Below are positions 43,830-53,845 of a DNA stretch of 64,000 nt, one piece after another. Position 1 is the stretch's first letter; each line of letters opens with the position of its first letter. Where the stretch lies: positions 62,001 through 126,000 of the forward strand of contig NZ_NQOG01000006.1 of assembly GCF_002270485.1 (NCBI RefSeq), in the 5' to 3' direction. Made by a program: the position numbers and the translations under genes. The notes under the pieces were generated by a model that saw nothing but the letters and a program-made list of their open reading frames with translations, was not told the origin of the DNA and did not search any database. The DNA comes from Anaerostipes hominis (ex Lee et al. 2021) (GTDB lineage: Bacteria > Bacillota > Clostridia > Lachnospirales > Lachnospiraceae).

Positions 43830-43955
43830 CTAAGTGTAAATTGTAACTTTATCCTTTAGTGCAGCATCTGCATCATTAATTACAGACTGAACTGTTCTTA
43901 ATGCATCCTGACTTTGAAATTTCTTATCTTTCTTACTTTTAATATAATCACCCAT
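43830..43955 (-). CDS. 41-residue small protein downstream of the Fic gene
   Basis: A short frame starting MGDYIKSKKDKKFQSQDAL and ending KDKVTIYT, with AAAGGA seven bases before the ATG and only 36 bp between the Fic stop and this start. It is charged and helical. I do not recognise it; a role as partner or antitoxin of the Fic protein is conceivable but unsupported by any motif. Confidence 0.45.
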   Translation of the reverse strand: MGDYIKSKKDKKFQSQDALRTVQSVINDADAALKDKVTIYT

Positions 43956-43991
43956 TATAAATCCTTTTCATTAGCTTCAAAGTAATGACAT

Positions 43992-44882
43992 TCAATATCC
44001 AATCCTAAAATAATCCAGATAAGATTTATATCTATCCTGTGCTGTCAGACATGTATCTGTCAAATAACCTTTTTCATCGTTCCATTCTTTCAGTCCACGA
44101 TAATAAAACATCTTCAAATTATCTTCGATGATAAACGGAACGATATTATATTTCAGGCATTCCTTAAACATAATCAATCTGCCGACACGTCCGTTGCCGT
44201 CTTGAAATGGATGAATTCTTTCAAATTTAACATGGAATTCCAGAACATCCTCCAAAGTCTTTTTTCCCTTGGCGTTGTACTCTGTAAGCAGCACTTTCAT
44301 TCTATCGGCAACTTCTTCCGGAAGTGCAGTATCCATGCCACCGACTTCGTTTGGCATCTTTTTATAATCGCCTACAGAAAACCAATCCTTTCTGGAATCG
44401 CTGGTTCCGTTCTTCAGAATCAGGTGAAGCTCTTTGATAAGTTTTTCAGTCAATGCCGCTTTCGCATTGTCGATGATCATGTCGATGCACCGGAAGTGAT
44501 TTGCCGTTTCAATCACATCATCCACGTTGAGGACTTCATTTTCCACACCGATGGTATTGGTCTCAAAAATATATCTCGTCTGATCATGAGTCAGGCGGCT
44601 GCCCTCGATGTGGTTTGAGTTATATGTCAAATCAATCTGAGTCTTATGATAAATTCCGCCAGAATACTTATTTTTCTTCTCATTCTGCAAAATATCTAAT
44701 AGTGTTATCGGCTTTTCTTCTTTCTTATTAATACGCTCCGGCTTTTCTGCATTCTCTGGAATATTCCAGGTCTTTCCGGAAAGAAACGCTCCCGGCACAC
44801 GGCCGTGGGCGCAGTAATTTCTTACACTGCGCTCCGACACATTCCATTTTTCCGCTATCTCTATCACTGAAAGATATTGCAT
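43992..44882 (-). CDS. Fic-domain AMP-transferase with DNA-binding N-terminus
   Basis: 296 residues. Residues 1-45 form a MerR/excisionase-like helix-turn-helix (VIEIAEKWNVSERSVRNYCAHGRVPGAF). The Fic core has the complete motif HPFQDGNGRVGR (His224 to Arg235). The autoinhibitory motif S-x-x-x-E-G is present at 89-94 (SNHIEG), as in class II Fic proteins that restrain themselves. Such enzymes transfer AMP or a related group to target hydroxyls. The AT-rich surroundings and isolated position suggest an accessory gene. Confidence 0.85.
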   Translation of the reverse strand: MQYLSVIEIAEKWNVSERSVRNYCAHGRVPGAFLSGKTWNIPENAEKPERINKKEEKPITLLDILQNEKKNKYSGGIYHKTQIDLTYNSNHIEGSRLTHDQTRYIFETNTIGVENEVLNVDDVIETANHFRCIDMIIDNAKAALTEKLIKELHLILKNGTSDSRKDWFSVGDYKKMPNEVGGMDTALPEEVADRMKVLLTEYNAKGKKTLEDVLEFHVKFERIHPFQDGNGRVGRLIMFKECLKYNIVPFIIEDNLKMFYYRGLKEWNDEKGYLTDTCLTAQDRYKSYLDYFRIGY

Positions 44883-45017
44883 CTGATTTCCTCCGTTAAT
44901 TCACAATCAAAATTATACTAATTTTATAAATAGTATATCATATTATCGGCAATAAATTCAATGTTCTAATTATTAATCATAATATTTTTGCCGTTTCCGG
45001 AAATATTGCAAAAAGGA

Positions 45018-45060
45018 AAACTGGACTCCACCTCTTAATAGTGAAATCCAGTTCTTATTT
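45018..45060. terminator. terminator-like hairpin
   Basis: ACTGGA and TCCAGT with partial inner pairing, followed by TCTTATTTT on the plus strand. It lies between the Fic promoter region and the MerR remnant. The rest of 44883-45106 shows nothing else. Confidence 0.4.
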
Positions 45061-45106
45061 TATCTATATAACAATCACTTTTCTTTATCATCAAGATTTC
45101 CTAGAT

Positions 45107-45723
45107 TTAATGCTCACCACTTCTTTCATAAAAAGCCTCAATCGCCTCTATTCTTTTATTATAGCTTTCTGCAACTTCTTTGCTGACAGGATTCTTCACA
45201 ACAGACAAATATTCATCTTTGCCGCCATACCACTCAACTACCTTTGCATAGCCCTTTTGCATTTTTTCTGAGGACAATGCTTCAATGTAATGTTTTCTCC
45301 ACTGTTCTACACCGCCAGATTCCTCAATAGCCATTTGCCGCATTTCATCTGGCATATGACCCATAATTGTTTGAAACATTTCTTCTATTTCTGATTTACT
45401 GAAAACTGCAAAATCCATCTTTTTATCTCCTTTCAAAATGTCATCAATCCTGGCAATCAAACGCTCCATCCGTTCTTTCCTGGCAACATGACCGCTTTGA
45501 TTTCTTTCAGTGGAATATCAAATTCACGGAAAAACAGGATTTGCTGTAAAGTTTCCAACGCTTTATCGTCATAAAGCCGGTATCCCGCATCACTCTTGCT
45601 TGTCGGCTTCAGCAGCCCGATCTCATCATAGTACCACCATATCAAACCTGCCGGATCGTTTTTTCTCGATAAAGTCTTCCGCAAATTAAGGCAGGCAGGA
45701 GGATATAGTTTTGTCCGTTTCAT
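45107..45723 (-). pseudogene. MerR/TipAS-type regulator broken by deletion and frameshift
   Basis: The N-terminal part keeps YYDEIGLLKPTSKSDAGYRLYDDKAL and EFDIPLKEIKAVM of a MerR winged helix. The C-terminal part keeps a TipAS drug-binding domain (MDFAVFSKSEIEEMFQTIM, then GGVEQWRKHYIEALSSE). The two are in different frames and about 20-25 residues are missing at 45457-45480. The first helix is also corrupted (NDPAGLIWW where a recognition turn is expected). The gene is unlikely to work, though the TipAS part could still be translated from its own ATG (45416), which has AAAGGAGATAAA in front. Confidence 0.7.
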
Positions 45724-45811
45724 AAGAGAAAATTTAGGTTATTTGCGGCAATCTATCATCTTAGCGGAAAAAACACTATAAACTCCTAATCATGTTGGGA
45801 AACAAAAAGCC

Positions 45812-45932
45812 AAAAGGGACTGTCGCACTAAAAAAAGAAATGTTGCATGAAAGAGAAAGGAACTGGCCTTTTAGGGATGAAAGGGGGCTACCGACCAGCC
45901 AAATATTTCTAGCTAGTGCGACAGCCCCTTTG
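45812..45932. repeat. 121-bp element with 18-bp imperfect terminal inverted repeats
   Basis: AAAAGGGACTGTCGCACTA and TAGTGCGACAGCCCCTTT face each other around about 83 bp. It could be a large terminator for the minus-strand MFS gene (a GGCTTTTTG follows the arm) or a MITE-like element. No coding sequence lies in 45724-45963. Confidence 0.55.
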
Positions 45933-45963
45933 GGTAAATCGTATTTTCACTTAGAATTTTGAT

Positions 45964-47277
45964 TTATTTCATGCCCCGGTCATGCCGGTATTTTAAAGCA
46001 ATGGCACAGGCCACACTGATCAAAGCGACAATAGTAGAATAAATTCCTACATAAATGGTATCTCCTTTTCCGTAGTCGATCAGCAGTGTACAGATGGTCG
46101 GCACAAGACCGGCTACCAGGAAACTCGGAACGTGATAAACAAAGGAAATGCCGGAGTAGCGCACTTCCGTCTCAAAATAAGAAGACCAGAGACCGCTGAT
46201 GACTGCCCAAATTAAATTGTAGGCAATGCTCCATCCGAGTACGACTCCCATGATGGTGACAAACAGATTTCCGCCGCTCAGCTCAATGACTTTCAATGTC
46301 GGAATACTGAGAACCGCCGATGCCAGGCCTCCGATGACAAAAGTCCTGGTCATACCGAACTTTTGTGCACACCATCCGCCGAACAGTGTAAATGGAATCT
46401 TGAAGACACATGCAACGATGGTAATAATATAAGTTTGAATCAATGGCATTCCGAGCCATCCGATGCAGTAAGATAAAATCCATACAATAAAGATGTTATA
46501 AAATGTTCCGTCTACCCAGCGGGTTCCGCATCCGAGAAGCAGCGTCTTCCAATACCCTTTTACCATAGGGATAAATCCTACTTTCTGCTTCTTCCCCTCG
46601 GCTTCCTGAGCCTCTAATTTTGCCTGGGCTTTCTTGAAGTCTTCCGTCTCCATCGTGATGCCTTTTAAATAGACAACAATAAGTGTCAGGATAATTGCCG
46701 ACAAAAACGGAATTCTCCAACCCCATTTAAAAAATATCTCCTCAGGCAGTACCAAAGTCGGTACGGCAATTAAAATGGAGGATAATCCGAACCCAATCGG
46801 AAGCCCGATCTGCGGAATAGCCGCGTAGAAAGCTCGCTTATTCTCCGGCACATTTTCAAAAGCCATCAGGATGCCGCCACCCCATGTTCCTCCGCGTCCA
46901 AAGCACTGTAGCAGACGCATTAACTGAAGTACGATAACGACCCAAATGCCTGCCGTCGCTGCCGACGGCAAGATCCCGATAATAGATGTTGAGATGCCCA
47001 TCATCAATAAAGAGGCATACATTGTAACCTTACGTCCCTTTCGGTCACCGATGTGTCCAAAAAACACCGCTCCAAACGGTCCGGCTATGTATCCGATGGC
47101 AAAAGACATATAAGACAAAATCAATGCGGTAGTGCCGTTCCCGGACTGTGAGAAAAATACTTTTGCAAACACAGTTCCTGCAGCGGTGCCGTACAGTAAA
47201 AAGCAATACCATTGAACAGCACTTTCAAACAGGGTAACTGCGGCAATTTTTCTAAGACTTAATTTTTTCTCTCCCAT
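45964..47277 (-). CDS. MFS metabolite:H+ symporter (MHS type)
   Basis: 437 residues with twelve membrane segments and the features of the metabolite:H+ symporter branch: VQWYCFLLYGTAAG in TM1, GHIGDRKGRKVTMY in loop 2-3, and LLQCFGRGGTWGGGILMAFENVPENKR. Homologues import citrate, alpha-ketoglutarate, proline or shikimate; the substrate here is open. It lies 24 bp behind a phosphodiesterase gene in an operon divergent from a LacI-type regulator, so uptake of a small carbon source is likely. Confidence 0.88.
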   Translation of the reverse strand: MGEKKLSLRKIAAVTLFESAVQWYCFLLYGTAAGTVFAKVFFSQSGNGTTALILSYMSFAIGYIAGPFGAVFFGHIGDRKGRKVTMYASLLMMGISTSIIGILPSAATAGIWVVIVLQLMRLLQCFGRGGTWGGGILMAFENVPENKRAFYAAIPQIGLPIGFGLSSILIAVPTLVLPEEIFFKWGWRIPFLSAIILTLIVVYLKGITMETEDFKKAQAKLEAQEAEGKKQKVGFIPMVKGYWKTLLLGCGTRWVDGTFYNIFIVWILSYCIGWLGMPLIQTYIITIVACVFKIPFTLFGGWCAQKFGMTRTFVIGGLASAVLSIPTLKVIELSGGNLFVTIMGVVLGWSIAYNLIWAVISGLWSSYFETEVRYSGISFVYHVPSFLVAGLVPTICTLLIDYGKGDTIYVGIYSTIVALISVACAIALKYRHDRGMK

Positions 47278-47301
47278 AGTTTTCTCTCCTTTATCAGACT
47301 A

Positions 47302-48177
47302 TTAATGGCCTTCTCCCTCATAATATTTAAATGGCCAGGGGCCGGAATAATCTGCGCCTGTGGGGATTATCATATAATGGGTATTTACCATGTCATTCTG
47401 CAGATCATGAATTAAATATCCGGGATTTCCAAGGAAGAAACGATCTCCTCCCCCTTTGAAATGATCAGCCAGCTCTTCCGGCGTGACATCCGGTCCGTCT
47501 TTTGTCCTGAAATCTACTTCCATCTGCATGGCGATCGGCGGACAGGTCACACAGGAAACTCCCTGCCATGAAGTAAAAATACCGGTGTGCATATGTCCGC
47601 AGCAAAGGCGGACATTTTTATGCTTCTTTAAAATTCCAGCCAGCCGGTCTGCCTGTGCAAACCCCTCATCCATCGCTGCCAATCCGGTAGTAAAAGGCGG
47701 GTGATGGGTAAATACCAAAGTCGGTTTGTTAGGATATTCAATAATTTTCTTCTCCAGCCATTTTGCAACTTCATCCGTCAGACCGCCGTAATGGCAGTCC
47801 GAAATCATGGTGTCAATTATAATCGCACGTATCAGCCCGTCATCTAAGGTGTAGCAAATATAAGGTTTAATATCATCTTCCACCGGTGCATTTTCAGGAA
47901 ACATACGGAGGAAAAACTCCCGTTTGTCATGATTGCCTGGTACTACATAGTAAGGCCGTGGAAGCTTATCTAATCCGTCCTTGATAATCTCATATCCTTC
48001 CTGTGTTCCCCCGTCGGCCAGATCTCCGGTCACAATAAAAAATTCAGGTAATTCATAAGGTTTCAATTTTGAAAAGTACTCGATCGTTTGGTTTAATGCA
48101 GCTATTGTGTCTGCTTTCTGAAAAGACAATTTCCCGTCCCCTCTCAAATGAAAATCAGAAATTTGTATAATTCTCAT
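47302..48177 (-). CDS. calcineurin-like metallophosphoesterase (CpdA-like)
   Basis: 291 residues with all metal motifs of the class III cyclic-nucleotide phosphodiesterase group: DFH at 8-10, GDLADGG, GNHD, THHPP and GHMH. Such enzymes hydrolyse cAMP or other phosphodiesters using two metals. First in an operon with an MFS importer, its true substrate may be a glycerophosphodiester or similar nutrient. Start behind AGGAGGTTTAAGAATT. Confidence 0.85.
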   Translation of the reverse strand: MRIIQISDFHLRGDGKLSFQKADTIAALNQTIEYFSKLKPYELPEFFIVTGDLADGGTQEGYEIIKDGLDKLPRPYYVVPGNHDKREFFLRMFPENAPVEDDIKPYICYTLDDGLIRAIIIDTMISDCHYGGLTDEVAKWLEKKIIEYPNKPTLVFTHHPPFTTGLAAMDEGFAQADRLAGILKKHKNVRLCCGHMHTGIFTSWQGVSCVTCPPIAMQMEVDFRTKDGPDVTPEELADHFKGGGDRFFLGNPGYLIHDLQNDMVNTHYMIIPTGADYSGPWPFKYYEGEGH

Positions 48178-48233
48178 AATTCTTAAACCTCCTTAGGAAT
48201 CGTTGATTCACATTAATTGATGTGTTATAATTA

Positions 48234-48247
48234 ATTAAAATTTTAAT
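48234..48247. promoter_or_regulatory. LacI-type operator candidate, phosphodiesterase side
   Basis: ATTAAAATTTTAAT, a perfect 14-bp palindrome, lies 57 bp upstream of the phosphodiesterase start. An identical copy is at 48403-48416. Confidence 0.6.
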
Positions 48248-48384
48248 AAATCATTCCGGAATTTTATTTAAATTTAACTTTTCTTTACTTAAATTTTAAT
48301 CCAGACCCGTTAAATTATCAAATTATTTAAATTATTTTCAATAAATTTCGGGATAATATACAGTTTCAACAAAAATATTTTGTA

Positions 48385-48416
48385 TATAATACATAAAACC
48401 CAATTAAAATTTTAAT
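48385..48416 (+). promoter_or_regulatory. lacI-type gene promoter -10 and second operator
   Basis: TATAAT at 48385-48390 is followed by the palindrome ATTAAAATTTTAAT (48403-48416) just before the ribosome site AAGGAGAACC. The regulator would repress its own gene here. Confidence 0.55.
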
Positions 48417-48429
48417 AAGGAGAACCGCC

Positions 48430-49551
48430 ATGGCCAATAAAAAAAGTGTGACGATGAAAGATATTGCAAAGGATACGGACATTTCTGTTTCTGCTGTTTC
48501 CATGATCTTAAACCGAAGATCTGATGTCTCCTTCTCAAGAGAAACGGTGGCAAAAGTACTGGAGTCTGCAAAACGGCTGGGATATGAGTTAAGCCATGAG
48601 AAAAAAGACACTGCTCTCAGATCCCCTTCTTCTGCACAGATCAAAAAAGTAATCGCTGTTTTTTGCCCCAATATTTTCAACTCCTATTATGCAACGATTG
48701 CCCAGTCCATCGAACAGTCCGCTTATAAAAAAGGATATAAGACACTAATCTTTACTACTTTCCGGGAAGTAAAGAAAGAACACGAACTGGTCATGGATGC
48801 CATCCATATGAACGTGGAAGGAATCATATTCACCATGATTCCCAACGATCCGGGATTTGTGGAAAAAGTTGCAAAACAGTTCCCCATTGTCGTGATCGGT
48901 GACAAGACTTCTTCCATCAACATTGATATCATTGAAACAAATAACTATACCGCAGGTGTCCTGGTGGCTGAACACCTGCACAGTTTAGGGCACCGGCATA
49001 TTGCTTTTTTGACAACGACGATCACGACTGACGTATCCCTGGCCATGCGATATCAGAGGCTGAAGGCGATTCAGAATACTTATGCAAAATTATGCGCAAA
49101 TGAGCCCTATGACGTCATCGTAAGAGAGCAAAAGGTTGATTCCCAATATGAAAGAAATCATTTGTCACTGGAGTATGATGTGGGATATCAGCTGTGTATG
49201 GACTGTCTGGAAGACCGGGGCCTGTCCGGTATCACTGCTTTTGTCGGAAATAACGATATGGTTGCCTATGGGATCATGGATGCGGTTTTAAAGAAAGGAT
49301 ATAAGATTCCAAGAGATTTCAGTGTGTGCAGCTTTGACAATGATTTCCCTTCCGGACTGCTTCCGGTCTCACTGACCACAGTGGAACACTATATGGAGGA
49401 GAAAGGGCGGAAAGCTTTTGACACGATTTATCAAAAAATCCTGTGGAATGAGACTCCGGAACAGAAAAGCCAATACTTTATCCGAATAGAGTACAAACCG
49501 TATCTCATCGTCAGGGATTCCACCAACCGTGCAAGACAGCAGAAGGGGTAG
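48430..49551 (+). CDS. LacI-family transcription regulator
   Basis: 373 residues: an N-terminal LacI helix-turn-helix (VTMKDIAKDTDISVSAVSMILN) and hinge helix, then a periplasmic-binding-protein-like sensor domain (IAVFCPNIFNSYYATI, LHSLGHRHIAFLTT, TAFVGNNDMVAYGIMDAV). It should bind a sugar-like or small organic effector and repress the divergent phosphodiesterase-MFS operon and itself. Two identical palindromes in the shared region are the likely sites. Confidence 0.9.
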   Translation: MANKKSVTMKDIAKDTDISVSAVSMILNRRSDVSFSRETVAKVLESAKRLGYELSHEKKDTALRSPSSAQIKKVIAVFCPNIFNSYYATIAQSIEQSAYKKGYKTLIFTTFREVKKEHELVMDAIHMNVEGIIFTMIPNDPGFVEKVAKQFPIVVIGDKTSSINIDIIETNNYTAGVLVAEHLHSLGHRHIAFLTTTITTDVSLAMRYQRLKAIQNTYAKLCANEPYDVIVREQKVDSQYERNHLSLEYDVGYQLCMDCLEDRGLSGITAFVGNNDMVAYGIMDAVLKKGYKIPRDFSVCSFDNDFPSGLLPVSLTTVEHYMEEKGRKAFDTIYQKILWNETPEQKSQYFIRIEYKPYLIVRDSTNRARQQKG

Positions 49552-49587
49552 ACATATTAGGATGAACTTTCCCATGGAGTCAGAAGA

Positions 49588-49617
49588 AAAGCCAGAGTGC
49601 ACATGCACTCTGGCTTT
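49588..49617. terminator. bidirectional terminator
   Basis: AAAGCCAGAGTGC and GCACTCTGGCTTT form a perfect 13-bp stem with an ACAT loop between the convergent lacI-type gene and ilvC. Confidence 0.85.
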
Positions 49618-49641
49618 ATATGTAATATCAGTGATCCCGAA

Positions 49642-50676
<1,035 letters not shown>

Positions 50677-50728
50677 CTAGGCTTTATAAGTAAGGGGTAT
50701 TCCCATACCTTTCAAATTAAATATGTGC

Positions 50729-51229
50729 CTATTTGACAAGTCTCGGCACGGATTCCCCGCGAGAAAGCCCGGTGAGTCCGGTTCTCACAAGTTCCAGAAT
50801 ATCAAAGCCTTCCAAAAGATTTATGAAAGCTTCGATTTTATTTACATTTCCGGTAAGCTCGATCATCAGTGAATCTTTTGACACGTCCACAACTTTGGCT
50901 CTGAAAATATCGGCGATCGTGATGATCTCCTGTTTTTCCGACTTTCCTGTGCGGATTTTGACTAAGATAAGCTCTCTGCAGACAGAGGTCGGGTTCTCCA
51001 GTTCCACAAGTGTTATGACATCCTCAAGCTTGATAAGCTGATTCTTGATCTGTGCCAGAATGGTATCATCCCCGCTGACCGCGATCGTCATTCGCGAATA
51101 CTTCTCATCCTGTGTCTTGCAGGCTGTAATACTGTCGATATTATAGCCTCTGCGGCTGAACAGTCCGGATATACGGCTGAGTACCCCCGGGTTATTTTCC
51201 GCCACGATAGATAGTACGATCTGTTTCAT
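50729..51229 (-). CDS. ilvN: acetolactate synthase small regulatory subunit
   Basis: 166 residues starting MKQIVLSIVAENNPGVLSRISGLFSRRGYNIDS, an ACT domain that binds valine for feedback control, and a C-terminal domain (DIFRAKVVDVSKDSLMIELTGN). Two ATGs are possible: at 51241 the AGGAGG touches the start codon, which is too close, so the ATG 12 bp further in is preferred. The catalytic subunit gene (ilvB) is not adjacent and must lie elsewhere. Confidence 0.9.
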   Translation of the reverse strand: MKQIVLSIVAENNPGVLSRISGLFSRRGYNIDSITACKTQDEKYSRMTIAVSGDDTILAQIKNQLIKLEDVITLVELENPTSVCRELILVKIRTGKSEKQEIITIADIFRAKVVDVSKDSLMIELTGNVNKIEAFINLLEGFDILELVRTGLTGLSRGESVPRLVK

Positions 51230-51295
51230 AGACGACTTCATCCTCCTAACAATTCTATCAATTCTAATATTCAGTGTCAAGAAATCACTGAAAAA

Positions 51296-52570
51296 CTATT
51301 CTTCTGCGTTTCCCTGACTCGTATTTTCTGGTTTAGCAGCCGTTGTGGCGTGGGTGGTAGCCTGGATCTGCTGTTCTGTTGTGGCCTGGGTGGCTGCTGT
51401 CGTAGCCGGCCTTCTGGTCGCTGTGGAAGCCGGCCTGCTTGTGCCGCTCGTAGACGAAGTAGGGTAGCCGCTCCCCGTAGATCCTCCTGAATTACCATAT
51501 CCCGCATTTCCTGACGAGGTACTGCCGGACGAAGTATTGGATACCCCCGAATATCCGAAGGTCTCCACGCCGCTTAGTCCGCCGTACTCCTTGGCAAAGG
51601 CCTCGTCAGATCCGTCCCCAACCTTGCCGTCACCGAAGATAAAATAGTTCATGGCAGCTTTGTTTGCATTGAAGTTGATGAAAAAGACGAACATGTTATG
51701 CTGTGCCCTTCCCATCTTATAGGAACCTTCAATCGGTATTCTCATCTGGTCAATATCCGTCGTTCCCATCTTGATCACAGATGCCGCCAGACCTTTGATG
51801 TAGTCGGCATCCATGTCGGTAGAAACATCGCTTAAAACCTTCAGAGCAATATCCAGGATCTTCGTGAGGCTCTGGCCTTTGACTTTATCAAAGGTCGCCT
51901 GCATAACTGCCCTCTGGCGGCCGGTACGGCCGAAATCTCCGTCTCCGTATTTCTTAGATACCACATAGCGTATCCTGGAATAGCCAAGGGCCTGATTTCC
52001 GTTCAGGATATGTTTTCCGGCTTTTACATTGCGGTATTTTTTCTTGGAAATATAATTGGTCGTATTCAGGTACTGTGCCTCTTTTTCTTCCAGATCGATC
52101 TCGATGCCGCCCACTTCATTGATCACTTTTTCAAAAGTGTCAAAATCTACGACACAGTATTTATCGATCTTAATTCCAAAGTTTTTCGCAATAGTCTGAT
52201 AAAGCAGTTCCACGCCGCCATATGCGTATGCAGAATTCAGCTTATCCCTTCCGTGTCCCGGGATCTCTACATAGATATCCCTCATAATGGAGGTAAGCTT
52301 CAGTTCTTTTGTCTTAAAATTGATCGTCGCGATCATCGAAGAGTCGGACCGTCCGGCCGCTTCTTCGTCGGATCTCCGGTCAGAACCCACCAGCAGAATA
52401 TTTACAACATCCTCATCAAACTTTACATCACCGACATCTACACTTCCTAAATCACCGGTCTTATTGATGGCAGCTTCAAGCCTGGCATCATAATATCCAA
52501 GAACTCCTCCGGCCGCAACGGATATTACTAAAAATATGTTCAAAATGATTTTATATGTCTTCAGCGTCAT
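51296..52570 (-). CDS. LCP-family (LytR-CpsA-Psr) cell-wall polymer ligase, long form
   Basis: 424 residues. One N-terminal membrane helix is followed by an extracellular LCP domain with the conserved acidic and arginine residues (LLVGSDRRS, GRSDSSMIATI, DYIKGL, and GNQALGYSRIRYV). These enzymes attach teichoic-acid-like polymers to peptidoglycan. From about residue 340 a low-complexity Ser/Gly/Thr tail with TTAA/TTEQ repeats extends into the wall. It is about 80% similar in its core to the next LCP gene upstream, so the two are recent duplicates. Confidence 0.88.
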   Translation of the reverse strand: MTLKTYKIILNIFLVISVAAGGVLGYYDARLEAAINKTGDLGSVDVGDVKFDEDVVNILLVGSDRRSDEEAAGRSDSSMIATINFKTKELKLTSIMRDIYVEIPGHGRDKLNSAYAYGGVELLYQTIAKNFGIKIDKYCVVDFDTFEKVINEVGGIEIDLEEKEAQYLNTTNYISKKKYRNVKAGKHILNGNQALGYSRIRYVVSKKYGDGDFGRTGRQRAVMQATFDKVKGQSLTKILDIALKVLSDVSTDMDADYIKGLAASVIKMGTTDIDQMRIPIEGSYKMGRAQHNMFVFFINFNANKAAMNYFIFGDGKVGDGSDEAFAKEYGGLSGVETFGYSGVSNTSSGSTSSGNAGYGNSGGSTGSGYPTSSTSGTSRPASTATRRPATTAATQATTEQQIQATTHATTAAKPENTSQGNAEE

Positions 52571-52705
52571 GCTACTCCTCCTGAATTGCTATTTATTAGT
52601 CTACAATTATAGCACATTATATCAGAAAACAACAGACAGTTTCTTAATTAAACCTGAAGATTTTACAATGTTTGTACTGTTTCGACTTTATGTAAGTGTG
52701 AAAAA

Positions 52706-53770
52706 TTATCTCTTATAGCTTCCGGGAGAACTCTCTGACGCATCCTCTGAATCCGGCTTTGCAGGGTATCCGTAAGTTTCTATATTCTGATATCCGCCGA
52801 ATTTGGATGCGAAATCCTCTTCTTTTCCTTTGCTGAAGATGAAATGCTCCATTGCCGCCTTGTTCGCATCAAAATTGATGAAGAAGACAAACATGCCGCT
52901 CTGTGCCCGGCCCTGCATGTAAGTGCCCTCGATTGGGATCCTCATCTGCTGGACCTTCGGAATTCCGAACTGAACCACAGAAGTCACCAGGCCTTTGATA
53001 TAACTTGCATTCATATCGGTGGACACATCGTCCAGTGCATTGAACCCGATATCCAGGATCTTCATCGGATTCTGCCTGATGATCTTTTTATAAGTAGCTT
53101 CCAGGACCGCTCTCTGACGGCCGGTGCGGCCGAATTCGCCGTCTCCGTACCTGCTGTTTGACACATAACGGATTCTGGAATAACCGAGAGCCTGGTTCCC
53201 ATTCAGGACATGTTTTCCGGCTTTTACATTGCGGTATTTTTTCTTTGAAATGTAATTGGTCGTATTCAGATAGTCTGCCTCTTTTTCTTCCAGGTCGATC
53301 TCGATGCCGCCCACCTCATTGATCACCTTCTCAAATGTTGAAAAGTCTACGACACAGTATTTGTCGATCTTTATATCAAAATTCTGGGCAATGGTTTTGT
53401 AGAGCAGGTCCACTCCGCCGAAAGAATATGCAGAATTCAGCTTGTTCCTTCCGTGCCCCGGAATATCCACATACATATCCCTCATCAAAGAGGTAAGCTT
53501 TAATTCTTTTGTCTTCATATTGATGGTGGCGATCATAGAAGAATCCGACCTTCCTGCCTCGGTCTCGTCGGATCTGCGGTCAGAACCGACCAGCAGGATG
53601 TTGACTACATCATTATCAAATTTAACGTCGTCTCCCACATCTACTTTGCTTAAGTTTCCCTTCGGTGTCACCGAAGCCTCTAATTTTGCATCATAGTATC
53701 CAAGAACTCCTCCTATTGAAAGAGCAAATACAAGGAAGACAGCCATAACAATTTTAAATTTCTTTCCCAT
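52706..53770 (-). CDS. LCP-family cell-wall polymer ligase, short form
   Basis: 354 residues from MGKKFKIVM (GGATAAGGA in front). A membrane helix and an LCP domain with LLVGSDRRS, MYVDIPGHGRNKLNSAYSFGG and GNQALGYSRIRYV. It lacks the long Ser/Thr tail of its neighbour and ends soon after the catalytic domain. It probably joins a wall polymer to peptidoglycan outside the membrane. The gap of 135 bp to the other LCP gene contains no clear terminator. Confidence 0.88.
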   Translation of the reverse strand: MGKKFKIVMAVFLVFALSIGGVLGYYDAKLEASVTPKGNLSKVDVGDDVKFDNDVVNILLVGSDRRSDETEAGRSDSSMIATINMKTKELKLTSLMRDMYVDIPGHGRNKLNSAYSFGGVDLLYKTIAQNFDIKIDKYCVVDFSTFEKVINEVGGIEIDLEEKEADYLNTTNYISKKKYRNVKAGKHVLNGNQALGYSRIRYVSNSRYGDGEFGRTGRQRAVLEATYKKIIRQNPMKILDIGFNALDDVSTDMNASYIKGLVTSVVQFGIPKVQQMRIPIEGTYMQGRAQSGMFVFFINFDANKAAMEHFIFSKGKEEDFASKFGGYQNIETYGYPAKPDSEDASESSPGSYKR

Positions 53771-53845
53771 TTCCTTATCCTCCAAACGTATGTCTGTAAT
53801 TTTATCTATTGTAACAGAAAACTAAACCAGAAATGTTAAGAAAAT

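Noticed and set aside
51310-51560. Repetitive DNA resembling a direct-repeat array
   Set aside because: It encodes the low-complexity Ser/Gly/Thr tail of the LCP protein; repeat units are irregular and in frame.
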